Shown here in pieces: positions 9,352-17,616 of a stretch of 64,000 nucleotides of DNA. The notes under the pieces were generated by a model, which was given only the letters and a program-made list of their open reading frames with translations, searched no databases and was not told where the DNA came from. Source of the stretch: JACCQS01 sp963766765 (GTDB taxonomy: Bacteria; Actinomycetota; Actinomycetes; Mycobacteriales; Geodermatophilaceae); NCBI GenBank assembly GCA_963766765.1, contig CAVYBR010000014.1, positions 390,009 to 454,008 on the forward strand. The letters are read 5' to 3'. Both the position numbers and the translations under genes were made by a program. Numbering within the stretch: position 1 is the stretch's first letter; each line of letters opens with the position of its first letter.

Positions 9352-10859
9352 CCGGCCGCCTCCCCCACGGTGCCGACCGCCAGGGCGACGACATCCTCCT
9401 CCGTCGCGCCGGCGGGTAGCTCGCCGGCGATCCGGCCGTCTCGCACGACGATGATCCGGTCGCTCATGCCGAGCAGCTCGGGCAGCTCGGACGAGACCAT
9501 CAGCACGGCGGCACCGTCGCGGGCCAGCCGGCGGACGAGATCGTGGATCGCCGACTTGGCGCCCACGTCGATGCCCCGGGTCGGCTCGTCGAAGAGCAGG
9601 ATCCTCGGGGCGAGCGCGAGCCACCTGGCCAGCACCACCTTCTGCTGGTTGCCCCCGGACAGGAAACGGATCTCCTGGTCCTCCCCTGCGGCTCGGAGCT
9701 CAACGGCCGCGAGCAGCTCCCGGACCCGCGCGGTCCGGGCACCGCGGCCGACCCAGCCCGGGCGGACGGCGCGGCCGGCCAACAGCGCGTTGTCGAGCAC
9801 CGACTGCTCGGCGACGATCCCCTCGCCCTTGCGGTCCTCGGAGACGTAGGCGATACCGGCCCGCATCGCGGCGCGGGGCGAGCGCAGCCGGACCGGCGCT
9901 CCGTCGACGGTCACCTGGCCGGTGCTGAACGGTGCGGCGCCGAACAGTGCGCGGGCCAACGCCGACCGGCCGGAGCCCTGCAGTCCGCCGACGCCGAGCA
10001 CCTCGCCGGCGCGCAGCCGTAGGTCGATGCCGCGCAGCTTCCGGTTGCCTCCGCCCTGGACAGTCATCCGCACCGGGCCCAGCTCCTGCGGCTTCACCGG
10101 GTCGGGGTAGTAGCTCGACAGCTCGCGGCCGACCATGTGGCGCACCAACTGATCGGCGCTGGTGTCCGCGGTGTCCAAGGTGGCCACCGCCCGGCCGTCC
10201 TTGAGCACGGTGATCCGGCCGGACAGGTCGAAGACCTCCTTGAGGCGGTGCGAGACGTACAGCACGCCCATCCCGTGCTCCTGCAGCCGCCGTACGAGCG
10301 CGTAGAGCTGGTCGACCTCGTGGTCGGCGAGAGCCGCGGTGGGCTCGTCCATGATGAGCAGCCGCGCGTCGAGGGCGAGCGCCTTGACGATCTCGACCAC
10401 CTGTTGTTGCGCCACGCCGAGTCGTCCCACGCGCGTGTCGGGCGGTAACGAGCCCTCCCCGATGGAGGTGAGGAGCCCCGCGGTGTGACTGAGCATCGCC
10501 CTGCGGTCGACGAGCCCGCGGCGCAGGGGCTCGCGGCCCAGAAAGACGTTCTCCGCAACGGTGCGCTCGGGCAGCAGGGTCAGCTCCTGGTAGACGATGC
10601 CGATACCGGCCTGTCGGGCCTCGCGCGGGCTGCGGAACGTCCGCGGTGCGCCGGCGAACTCAACCGTTCCCTCGTCGGGCTGGTGGACGCCGGACACCAC
10701 TTTCATGAGCGTGGACTTGCCGGCGCCGTTCTCGCCGACGACCGCGTGCACCTCGCCCGGCCGGACCTGGAGGTCGACGCCGTCGAGCACCCGCACGCCG
10801 AGGAACGACTTGCCGATGCCTCGCAGAGCGAGCAGCGGCGAAGGCAGCAGGCCAGACAT
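9348..10859 (-). CDS. Sugar ABC transporter ATP-binding protein with two nucleotide-binding domains (RbsA/RhaT type)
   Basis: A 503-residue cytoplasmic ATPase powering the importer. The first domain has Walker A GENGAGKST (about residues 43-51), signature-like LGVAQQQVVEI and Walker B LLIMDEPTAAL. The second has a degenerate Walker A GLQGSGRSALARAL, YVSEDRKGEGIV, signature LSGGNQQKVVLARW and LLFDEPTRGIDVG. One canonical and one degenerate site is usual in carbohydrate uptake (CUT2) ATPases. It is the first gene of the operon and faces a 660-bp divergent spacer. The substrate is not fixed by sequence; rhamnose or another deoxy/pentose sugar is plausible given the neighbouring arabinofuranosidase. 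Confidence 0.92.
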   Translation of the reverse strand: MSGLLPSPLLALRGIGKSFLGVRVLDGVDLQVRPGEVHAVVGENGAGKSTLMKVVSGVHQPDEGTVEFAGAPRTFRSPREARQAGIGIVYQELTLLPERTVAENVFLGREPLRRGLVDRRAMLSHTAGLLTSIGEGSLPPDTRVGRLGVAQQQVVEIVKALALDARLLIMDEPTAALADHEVDQLYALVRRLQEHGMGVLYVSHRLKEVFDLSGRITVLKDGRAVATLDTADTSADQLVRHMVGRELSSYYPDPVKPQELGPVRMTVQGGGNRKLRGIDLRLRAGEVLGVGGLQGSGRSALARALFGAAPFSTGQVTVDGAPVRLRSPRAAMRAGIAYVSEDRKGEGIVAEQSVLDNALLAGRAVRPGWVGRGARTARVRELLAAVELRAAGEDQEIRFLSGGNQQKVVLARWLALAPRILLFDEPTRGIDVGAKSAIHDLVRRLARDGAAVLMVSSELPELLGMSDRIIVVRDGRIAGELPAGATEEDVVALAVGTVGEAAG

Positions 10860-11519
10860 CGTGGGACCCCCTACATTCGCGTCGTCAGCAGGATTGAGTC
10901 ACCGATAGCTGAATCGTTCGGGTACGGCCGGCATGGAAGGGCAGTTCCCGCCCGCGAGCTGTCGTCGAATAGCCGCGAACTCTCGCCGGACGTGATGGCG
11001 ACATCGCGGCCCCGAGGGTAAATGCCTCGATGAGCGCCTGGCAATACCGTCGGACATCACAGGAGGACGTTCCCGGTTCGAACTGCGCAATATGGATCGG
11101 TGATTGGTCGACAGCGATTGATACGCCAAAATCTGTTATCGAATCGGCTCGTCCACAGTCGCGCGCCGAACCACGAAGACTGGTGCGCAAAATGTGTTAT
11201 TGAATCGGCCCGACGACAGTCGCGCACCGAACCACGACGATTGATACGCAAAATGTGTTATTGAATCGGCCCGCACCCGAGCCATATTGACTGTTGCGAT
11301 ACGCCGCTGCATGCTGGCCGGCAGACCACGGGAGACGGTCGCAACCCGTGTGACGCCCCTCTCTTCCGTAGGGACTTGACTGCCCGTCACGGCGGACGGG
11401 ATGACGAGCTGACGGCACACGCGTGCCTACGACGCGCTCATGAACTCTGGCGCATCGGAGGTGCGGCCGACGCGTGCCCGTGGTCATGCCATCGTTGCTC
11501 CGCCGAAATAGGAGACGGC
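10860..11519. promoter_or_regulatory. 660-bp divergent spacer between sugar importer and ThuA-GSDH gene
   Basis: No convincing protein-coding gene is visible on either strand. The spacer must hold the promoters for the importer (minus) and the secreted dehydrogenase (plus). It contains the 61-bp tandem repeat at 11,120-11,273 and is clearly richer in A/T than its surroundings between about 11,095 and 11,270. AGGAGA just before 11,520 is the ribosome site of the plus-strand gene. Confidence 0.6.
11120..11273. repeat. Tandem direct repeat, ~61-62 bp unit, two full copies and one partial
   Basis: Copies begin at 11,120, 11,182 and 11,243. Each holds a core of the form CAAAATGTGTTATTGAATCG (copy 1: CAAAATCTGTTATCGAATCG). 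In the first two copies this is followed after a short spacer by CAGTCGCGC and CCGAACCACGA. Copies 2 and 3 match closely over the core; copy 1 is more diverged. A weak partial copy may precede it near 11,098. Regularly spaced repeats between two divergent sugar genes suggest multiple operators, but no regulator gene adjoins them in this window. Confidence 0.75.
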
Positions 11520-14500
11520 ATGCGTCGCATCATATTAATCTTCGGGGCGATCGCGAGCGTGCTCCTGTCGCTCGTCATCGCCCAACCGGCGTCAGCGGCG
11601 CCGGCCTTCCGAGCCCTGGTTTTCACGAAGACTGTCGGCTACCGGCACGATTCGGTCCCTGCCGGACTCACGATGTTTCGGGAGCAGGCGGCGGCCAACG
11701 ACTTCGAGTTGGTCCATAGCGAGGACTCGAGCGTTTTCACCCCGTCGAACCTCGCCACCTTCGACGTGCTCATCATGTTCCAGACCTCGGGAATGGTGTG
11801 GACCACGGCGGCCCAACGTCAGGCGTTGGAGGGCTATCTCGCCAGCGGCAAGGGCATCGTCGCGATCCACAACGCCACCGACATGGGCATCGAGAACGAG
11901 TACCCGTGGTGGGACCAGACCATCAACGGCGGCGCGCACATGCCGGAGCACTCCCCCGGCGTGCTGCCCGGTACCGCCGTCGTCGCGGACAAGAAGCACC
12001 CGTCGACGGCCGGCCTGCCGGACCGTTGGAACCGCAGCGAGGAGTGGTACAACTTCGACCGCAACCCCCGCGGCGACGTCCATGTCCTGGTCACCGCGGA
12101 CGAGCGCACGTACAACCCGGGCTCCCGCGCCATGGGGCCGGACCACCCCATCTCCTGGTGCCGCAACACCGGCGGCGGCCGCGTGTGGGCCACCGCCATG
12201 GGGCACACCAGCGCGGCCTACAGCGAGACCCATTTCCGCAACCACGTCCTCGGGGGCGTCAAGTGGGCCGCCGGCAAGGAGCCCGGCGACTGCGGCGGCA
12301 CCGTGTGGAGCAACTTCGAGAAGCGCACCCTCGACGACAACACCGCGGACCCGATGGCCCTCGCGGTCGCCCCGGACGGGCGGGTGCTCTACGTCCAGCG
12401 GGGCGGGCAGCTGAAGATCTTCAAACCGACCACCAACAGAACCGTGACAGCCGCCACGCTCAGCGTCTACACCGGCGGCGAGGACGGCCTCACCGGACTG
12501 GCGCTCGACCCCGACTTCGCCGACAACGGCTACGTGTACCTGTATCACTCCCCGGCCGGAGTCCCGAACGACATCAACCGGGTCTCCCGGTTCACGCTCA
12601 CCGGCGACACCCTGAACATGTCGAGCCAGGTGGCGATCATCGACATCCCCGCGACCCGGGACCGCACGTTCGCCGAGCCCGGGCACACCGGCGGGTACAT
12701 CGAGTTCGGCCCCGACAAGAACCTCTACATCGGCACCGGGGACGACGTCCCACCGAATCTCGACTCCAACTGGCAGGGCTACGCCCCGCTGGACTGGCGG
12801 CAGGGCAAGGCCAACCTCGACGCCGCCCGCACCGCCGGCAACACCAACGACCTGCGTGGCAAGCTCCTGCGCATCCGGCCGTCGGCCGACGGCGGCTACA
12901 CCGTCCCGGCCGGCAACCTCTACCCGCAGGGCACGGCGCAGACCCGGCCGGAGATCTACGCGATGGGCTTCCGCAACCCGTTCCGCTTCTCGATCGACCC
13001 GGACAACGGGTGGGTCTACCTCGCCGACTACGGCCCGGACCGGAACCCACCCGCGACCAACCGCGGCCCCGAAGGGCTCGTCGAGCTCAATGTCATCAAG
13101 GCCCCGGGCAACTACGGCTGGCCGTTCTGCCACGGCGACAACCAGGCTTACGCGCCCTACAACCCGAGCACCGGCGTCGTCGGCGCCAAGTTCAACTGCA
13201 ACGCGCCGGTCAACAACTCGCCGAACAACACCGGTTTGACCAGCCTCAAGCCGATCGTCGCGCCGAACATGTGGTACGGCTACGGCGTCTCACCGAACTT
13301 CCCCGAACTCGGCTCCGGCGGCTCGGGGCCGATGGGCGGACCGGTCTACCGCTACGACGCCGCGAACCCGTCCGAGACAAAGTTCCCGCCCTACTACGAC
13401 GGGGTCCACTTCTTCTACGAGTGGTCGCGCCACACCGTCAAGGAGGTCCACTTCGACTCCGCGACCGCGGTCACCCGGACCAACCCCTTCATGCCCGCCG
13501 CCAAGTTCCTCAAGCCGATGGACATGGAGTTCGGGCCCGACGGCTCGCTGTACCTGCTCGAATGGGGCAACAACTTCTCCGGTGGCAACAACGACTCGGG
13601 GCTCTACCGCATCGACTACAACCACGGCGGACGGTCGCCGATCGCCAAAGCCACCGGAACGCCCACCAATGGGGACGCGCCACTGAACGTGCAGTTCAGC
13701 AGCGCGGGCTCCACGGACCCGGATCCCGGCAGCACGCTCAGCTACCACTGGACGTTCGGCGACGGCACCACGTCCACGGCGGCCAACCCGTCACACACCT
13801 ACACCGCCAACGGCAACTACACCGCCCAGCTCAAGGTCACCGACAACACCGGCAAGACGGCCTTCGCCAACGTGCCGATCACCGTGGGCAACACCGCACC
13901 GATCGTCACCCTCACGATTCCGTCCAACGGCGGCATGCTGGACTTCGGCGACCGCGTCTCGTACAAGGTGTCCGTCTCGGACCCCGGCGGCGCGCCCATC
14001 GACTGCGCCAAGGTGTTCGTCAACCCCGCCCTCGGCCACGACGACCACCAGCATGAGACCACGGACCATCCGGGGTGCTCGGGCACCATCGACACGACGC
14101 TGCTGGGCGGGCATCCCGACGGCGCCAACCTGTACTACGTCCTCAACGCCCGCTACACCGACGACGGCGGCCCCGGCGGTGCGAACCCGCTCACTGGCTA
14201 CGCCCAAGCGATCCTCCAGCCCAAGCACAAGCAGGGCGAGTTCTACACGGACCAGTCGGGTGTGCAGATCGTCGAGCAAGCCGGCGCGGAGAGCGGCAAA
14301 CGGGTCGGCAACATCTCCGACGGCGACTGGATCGCGTTCAAACCGATGAGCCTGTCGGGCGTCACGAGCGTGCGCTACCGCCTGTCGTCGCCGAGCGGCG
14401 GCGGATCGATCGAACTGCGCGCCGACTCCCCGACCGGCACACTCCTGGCCACGACACCGGTGCCCAGCACCGGCGGCTGGAACAACTACCAGTCCACGCC

Positions 14501-15074
14501 GGCGGTGAACACTGCGGATCTCGCCGGCTCGCACCTGCTCTACCTGGTGTTCAAGGGCACCTCGAACAACTGGTTCGACCTCGACTCGCTCACCTTCGGC
14601 GGCAACGGGGTCGGCGAACCGGGCAGCGGCGGCGGTGGCGGCGTGGCCGGTCGGACCTGGACGGTCGCAGCACAGCACAGCGGCAAATTCGTGGACGTCA
14701 ACGGCGCCTCGACCGCTGACGGCGCCCAGGTCGTCCAGTGGCCGGCCACCGGCGCCGACAACCAGAAGTGGCAGGCCGTCGACGCCGGTGGCGGCGCCGT
14801 CCACCTGAAGGCGGTGCACAGCGACAAGTGCCTCGCCGTCACCAACGGGTCCACCGCCCAGGGCGCGTTCCTGCAGCAGTCCACCTGCAACAACGGCAAC
14901 CCGCAGAAGTTCCTCGTCACACCGACCACCACGGTGGGCGTGTACACGGTGAAGAGCCTCCCCAGCGGACTGTGCGTCGACGTCAACGGCGGCTCGACGG
15001 CCGACGGCGCACGACTCCTGCAATGGAGCTGCCACAGCGGCTCCAACCAACAGTGGCGGTTCACCGCCGTATAG
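11520..15074 (+). CDS. Secreted multidomain protein: ThuA, GSDH-type dehydrogenase, PKD, CBM6, ricin (1,184 aa)
   Basis: The start ATG at 11,520 follows AGGAGACGGC and opens a signal peptide (MRRIILIFGAIASVLLSLVI, ending at PASAAPA). Domains in order: ThuA, a class I glutamine-amidotransferase-like fold (about 29-255; TKTVGYRHDSVPAG, GIVAIHNATDMG, EEWYNF); a soluble glucose/L-sorbosone dehydrogenase beta-propeller (about 265-700; EDGLTGLALDPDF, TNDLRGKLLRI, EIYAMGFRNPFRFS); PKD (about 712-790; TDPDPGSTLSYHWTFGDGT); a linker with Cys and His; CBM6 (about 910-1,030; ISDGDWIAFKPMSL); a ricin/CBM13 lectin (about 1,045-1,184, with QxW repeats NQKWQA and NQQWRF). ThuA is linked to trehalose and 3-keto-sugar metabolism. 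GSDH proteins oxidise sugars using PQQ; whether this one does is inference. A terminator follows. Confidence 0.88.
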   Translation: MRRIILIFGAIASVLLSLVIAQPASAAPAFRALVFTKTVGYRHDSVPAGLTMFREQAAANDFELVHSEDSSVFTPSNLATFDVLIMFQTSGMVWTTAAQRQALEGYLASGKGIVAIHNATDMGIENEYPWWDQTINGGAHMPEHSPGVLPGTAVVADKKHPSTAGLPDRWNRSEEWYNFDRNPRGDVHVLVTADERTYNPGSRAMGPDHPISWCRNTGGGRVWATAMGHTSAAYSETHFRNHVLGGVKWAAGKEPGDCGGTVWSNFEKRTLDDNTADPMALAVAPDGRVLYVQRGGQLKIFKPTTNRTVTAATLSVYTGGEDGLTGLALDPDFADNGYVYLYHSPAGVPNDINRVSRFTLTGDTLNMSSQVAIIDIPATRDRTFAEPGHTGGYIEFGPDKNLYIGTGDDVPPNLDSNWQGYAPLDWRQGKANLDAARTAGNTNDLRGKLLRIRPSADGGYTVPAGNLYPQGTAQTRPEIYAMGFRNPFRFSIDPDNGWVYLADYGPDRNPPATNRGPEGLVELNVIKAPGNYGWPFCHGDNQAYAPYNPSTGVVGAKFNCNAPVNNSPNNTGLTSLKPIVAPNMWYGYGVSPNFPELGSGGSGPMGGPVYRYDAANPSETKFPPYYDGVHFFYEWSRHTVKEVHFDSATAVTRTNPFMPAAKFLKPMDMEFGPDGSLYLLEWGNNFSGGNNDSGLYRIDYNHGGRSPIAKATGTPTNGDAPLNVQFSSAGSTDPDPGSTLSYHWTFGDGTTSTAANPSHTYTANGNYTAQLKVTDNTGKTAFANVPITVGNTAPIVTLTIPSNGGMLDFGDRVSYKVSVSDPGGAPIDCAKVFVNPALGHDDHQHETTDHPGCSGTIDTTLLGGHPDGANLYYVLNARYTDDGGPGGANPLTGYAQAILQPKHKQGEFYTDQSGVQIVEQAGAESGKRVGNISDGDWIAFKPMSLSGVTSVRYRLSSPSGGGSIELRADSPTGTLLATTPVPSTGGWNNYQSTPAVNTADLAGSHLLYLVFKGTSNNWFDLDSLTFGGNGVGEPGSGGGGGVAGRTWTVAAQHSGKFVDVNGASTADGAQVVQWPATGADNQKWQAVDAGGGAVHLKAVHSDKCLAVTNGSTAQGAFLQQSTCNNGNPQKFLVTPTTTVGVYTVKSLPSGLCVDVNGGSTADGARLLQWSCHSGSNQQWRFTAV

Positions 15075-15085
15075 ACCGTCCGGAC

Positions 15086-15119
15086 GGGATGCCCGGCGCG
15101 GTTGCGCGCCGGGCATCCC
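15086..15119 (+). terminator. Hairpin terminator after the ThuA-GSDH gene
   Basis: A perfect 14-bp GC-rich stem (GGGATGCCCGGCGC at 15,086-15,099 with its complement at 15,106-15,119) and a 6-base loop lie 12 bases after the stop. There is only a short pyrimidine run (TCCCTCC) downstream, typical of actinomycete terminators. Confidence 0.7.
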
Positions 15120-15145
15120 TCCCTACGAACAGGTGAGGAACCGCC

Positions 15146-16639
15146 ATGGTGTTTCGGATACTTCGGCCCCGCTGGTACGGACGGCTTTCCGCGCTGGGCA
15201 CCGCCCTGGTGCTTGTCGGCGTCGGCGCCACCGCGGTGGCGGCACCGATCGAGCCCGGGCAGAGCGCCCCCATCGTGGGCGCGCCGTCCGGCCGCTGCCT
15301 GACCGTCCCCGGCGCCGGCACCACCAACGGCACCCAGACCCAACTCCAGGACTGCACCGGCGCGGCCGGCCAGACCTGGTCCTACACCGCCGGCAAACAA
15401 CTGACCGTCTCCGGCAACAAGTGCCTCGACGCCAGCGGACGCGGCACCACCAACGGCACCGCCGTCGTCATCTGGGACTGCAACGGACAGAACAACCAAC
15501 AGTGGAACGTCAACCCCAACGGCACCATCACCGGCGTCCAGTCCGGACTGTGCCTCGACGCCAACGCCGCCGGCACCGCCAACGGCACCAGGATCACCCT
15601 CTGGTCCTGCCACAGCGGCACCAACCAGCAGTGGACCTCGCCGACCCCGCCGCCGAACCCGCCGGTGCCGGGCGGCGCGGGCACGTGCGACATCTACGCC
15701 TCGGGCGGCACCCCCTGCATCGCCGCCCACAGCACCGTACGAGCGCTCTACGGCACCTACAACGGCAACCTCTACCAGGTCCGGCGCTCCTCCGACAGTA
15801 CGACCCGGAACATCGGCGTCCTGAGCGCGGGTGGCACCGCCGACGCGACGACGCAGGATTCGTTCTGCGCGGGGACCACCTGTGTCGTCACCGTCGTCTA
15901 CGACCAGTCCGGCCGTGGGAACGACCTGTGGTACCAGGGATCGAGTGTGGTTCCCGGCTCCCCCCAGAGCCGCCCGGCGATCGCGACGTCGGAGTCGTTG
16001 GCGGTCGGCGGCAGCAAGGCCTACTCGCTCTACATCAACCCCGGCAACAGCTACTGGCGGGACGGCCACCTGACCGGCGTGCCGACCGGCAGCTCCCCCG
16101 AAGGCATGTACATGGTGACCAGCGGCACCCATGTCAACGGCGGTTGCTGCTTCGACTACGGCAACAGTGAGACGACCCGAGCGGCCGACGCGGCCGGGGC
16201 GATGGACGCGATCAATTTCAGCACCCAGTGCTGGTTCGGCGGGTGCGTCGGCAACGGCCCATGGATCCAGGCCGACCTCGAATGGGGGCTCTACTCCGGT
16301 GGCAGCCAGACGTGGAACACGAACCAGCGGGCCTTCACCAGCAAGTTCGTGACGGCGATGTTGAAGAACAACGGGACGAGCCGTTTCGCGCTCAGGGGTG
16401 CCAACGCCCAGACCGGAAGCCTGACCACGCTCTGGGACGGTGCGCTTCCGCCCGGCTACAGCCCCATGAAGAAACAGGGCGCCATCATCCTCGGCAGCGG
16501 TGGTGACTGCTGCAAGCCCGGCGGCGGCGCGAACCTCAGCGCCGGCACCTTCTACGAGGGCGCGATGGTGTCCGGATACCCGTCCGACGCAACCGAGATC
16601 GCGGTACAAGCCAACATCGTCGCCGCCGGCTACCGCTGA
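15146..16639 (+). CDS. Secreted GH54-type alpha-L-arabinofuranosidase with N-terminal ricin domain (497 aa)
   Basis: After a signal peptide (RLSALGTALVLVGVGATAVAA, roughly residues 13-33) comes a ricin/CBM13 lectin domain at about 36-168, with repeated C-L-x-V/D-A and N-Q-Q-W elements. A Pro-rich linker (PTPPPNPPVPG) leads to an AbfB catalytic domain at about 180-497 that starts CDIYASGGTPCIAAHSTVRA. The segment IQADLEWGLYSG matches the glutamate nucleophile motif of GH54 enzymes. IILGSGGDCC matches the G-G-D region that supplies the acid/base aspartate. GH54 enzymes release terminal arabinose from arabinoxylan or arabinan. The usual GH54 partner domain (CBM42) is absent and replaced by the N-terminal lectin. 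Ribosome site AGGTGAGG. Confidence 0.88.
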   Translation: MVFRILRPRWYGRLSALGTALVLVGVGATAVAAPIEPGQSAPIVGAPSGRCLTVPGAGTTNGTQTQLQDCTGAAGQTWSYTAGKQLTVSGNKCLDASGRGTTNGTAVVIWDCNGQNNQQWNVNPNGTITGVQSGLCLDANAAGTANGTRITLWSCHSGTNQQWTSPTPPPNPPVPGGAGTCDIYASGGTPCIAAHSTVRALYGTYNGNLYQVRRSSDSTTRNIGVLSAGGTADATTQDSFCAGTTCVVTVVYDQSGRGNDLWYQGSSVVPGSPQSRPAIATSESLAVGGSKAYSLYINPGNSYWRDGHLTGVPTGSSPEGMYMVTSGTHVNGGCCFDYGNSETTRAADAAGAMDAINFSTQCWFGGCVGNGPWIQADLEWGLYSGGSQTWNTNQRAFTSKFVTAMLKNNGTSRFALRGANAQTGSLTTLWDGALPPGYSPMKKQGAIILGSGGDCCKPGGGANLSAGTFYEGAMVSGYPSDATEIAVQANIVAAGYR

Positions 16640-16668
16640 GTCGCCACATCCATGAAGGGAGAAACGTG

Positions 16669-16965
16669 ATGCGACAAGGCAACAGTCGTCACCGATGGCG
16701 CACGCCGATCGCCGTGGCCACCACGCTCTTGCTCGCCGCGGCTGCGGCATCGCGCTGACGTCCGCCGCCGCCGAGGCCCCCTCCCTCACCGCGAGCGCCG
16801 GATGTGGCAAGCCCCGCCACGCTGTCGAGTGAGGGGTCCGCGCTCGATTCGGAGCTCCCGCAGGACGCGGAACCACATCCTGCGGGAGCCCGCCGACTAC
16901 GCCGACAACCGCCCGTACCGACTGGTCTTCGGTGGTACACGCGGAACATATACCTCAACGGCTTC
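16669..16965 (+). pseudogene. Remnant of a secreted PHB-depolymerase/feruloyl-esterase-like gene
   Basis: An ATG behind AAGGGAGAAACGTG opens a signal peptide (RTPIAVATTLLLAAA) that is frameshifted at about 16,745. Pieces in other frames follow: SLTASAGCGKP, then ILREPADYADNRPYRLVFGG. The last string closely resembles the N-terminal region of secreted esterases of the PHB depolymerase/feruloyl esterase family (usual form P-x-x-Y-D-x-x-x-P-Y-x-L-V-F-x-x-H). The catalytic Ser, Asp and His regions are not present; sequence identity ends near 16,965. It follows the arabinofuranosidase by 29 bases, where a feruloyl esterase would make metabolic sense. Confidence 0.55.
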
Positions 16966-17166
16966 CAGCGCGCGCAATCCTGACCCGCTGCCACCGTTCC
17001 TCACCACGCGGGCCGAGCCGGCACTCGCCGCCGCGGTGGTGGTCCTTCAGGAGTGGGCGCAGGCGCATGCGCCAGGCGTCCCGGCCTGCTCGTGAGCACG
17101 TACTCGGCCATTCCCGCACCGGAGCGCGGCACAGCCTGATGTCAGCCACACCCGGCCTGGGAACTC

Positions 17167-17201
17167 GGAAGGGCCACCGCCCAGTGGCAGGTGGCCCTTC
17201 C
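17167..17201. terminator. Bidirectional hairpin terminator
   Basis: A perfect 12-bp stem (GGAAGGGCCACC at 17,167-17,178 with its complement at 17,190-17,201) with an 11-base loop lies just downstream of the minus-strand ThuA-DUF1080 gene and downstream of the plus-strand esterase remnant, serving either direction. Confidence 0.7.
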
Positions 17202-17217
17202 AGCGTGCCGAGTCAGC

Positions 17218-17616
17218 TCAGGGCAGGGTCCATTTCTGGTTGGCTCCGCCGCGGCACGTCCACAGGTGCACGAGGGTGCCGTCCGAGGAGTTGGCGCCCG
17301 ACACGTCCAGGCACTTGCCCGACTGCGGGTTCCGCAGCGACCCGTCCGGGTTCGCCTGCCAGTTCTGGTTGGCGCCACCGTTGCAGGACCACAACTGGAC
17401 CTTCGTCCCGTCCGCCGTGCCGTTACCGCTGACATCCAGGCACTTGCCCAACGCCTTGACCGTCGACCCCGGCGCCACCGTCCACCGCTGCCCCGCCGAG
17501 CCCGTACACGACGAGATCTGCACCGCCGTCCCATCCGCCGAGCTGCCGCTCCGGACATCCAGACACTTGTTCGCGAGTCCGACGATCGGACCCGCGCCGG
17601 GGCTCGGGCCCCCGCC
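17218..17616 (-). repeat. 399-bp duplicated ricin-domain segment, copy A
   Basis: From the stop codon of the ThuA-DUF1080 gene through the Gly/Pro linker (GGGPSPGAGP) this DNA matches 18,954-19,352 with no difference that I can see by eye. It encodes the last 132 residues. Identity stops abruptly at both ends. Confidence 0.85.

Noticed and set aside
11120..11273. Possible CRISPR array
   Set aside because: Units are about 61 bp with no separate unique spacers and no cas genes nearby; it is a plain tandem repeat.
11592..13133. Long antisense open frame (over 500 codons) opposite the ThuA-GSDH gene
   Set aside because: It is the mirror of a high-GC coding frame: Val/Gly/Arg-rich composition, no domain, no ribosome site.
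14540..16876. 778-codon antisense frame across the GH54 gene
   Set aside because: It crosses two real plus-strand genes and a terminator and has no recognisable motif; a GC-bias artefact.
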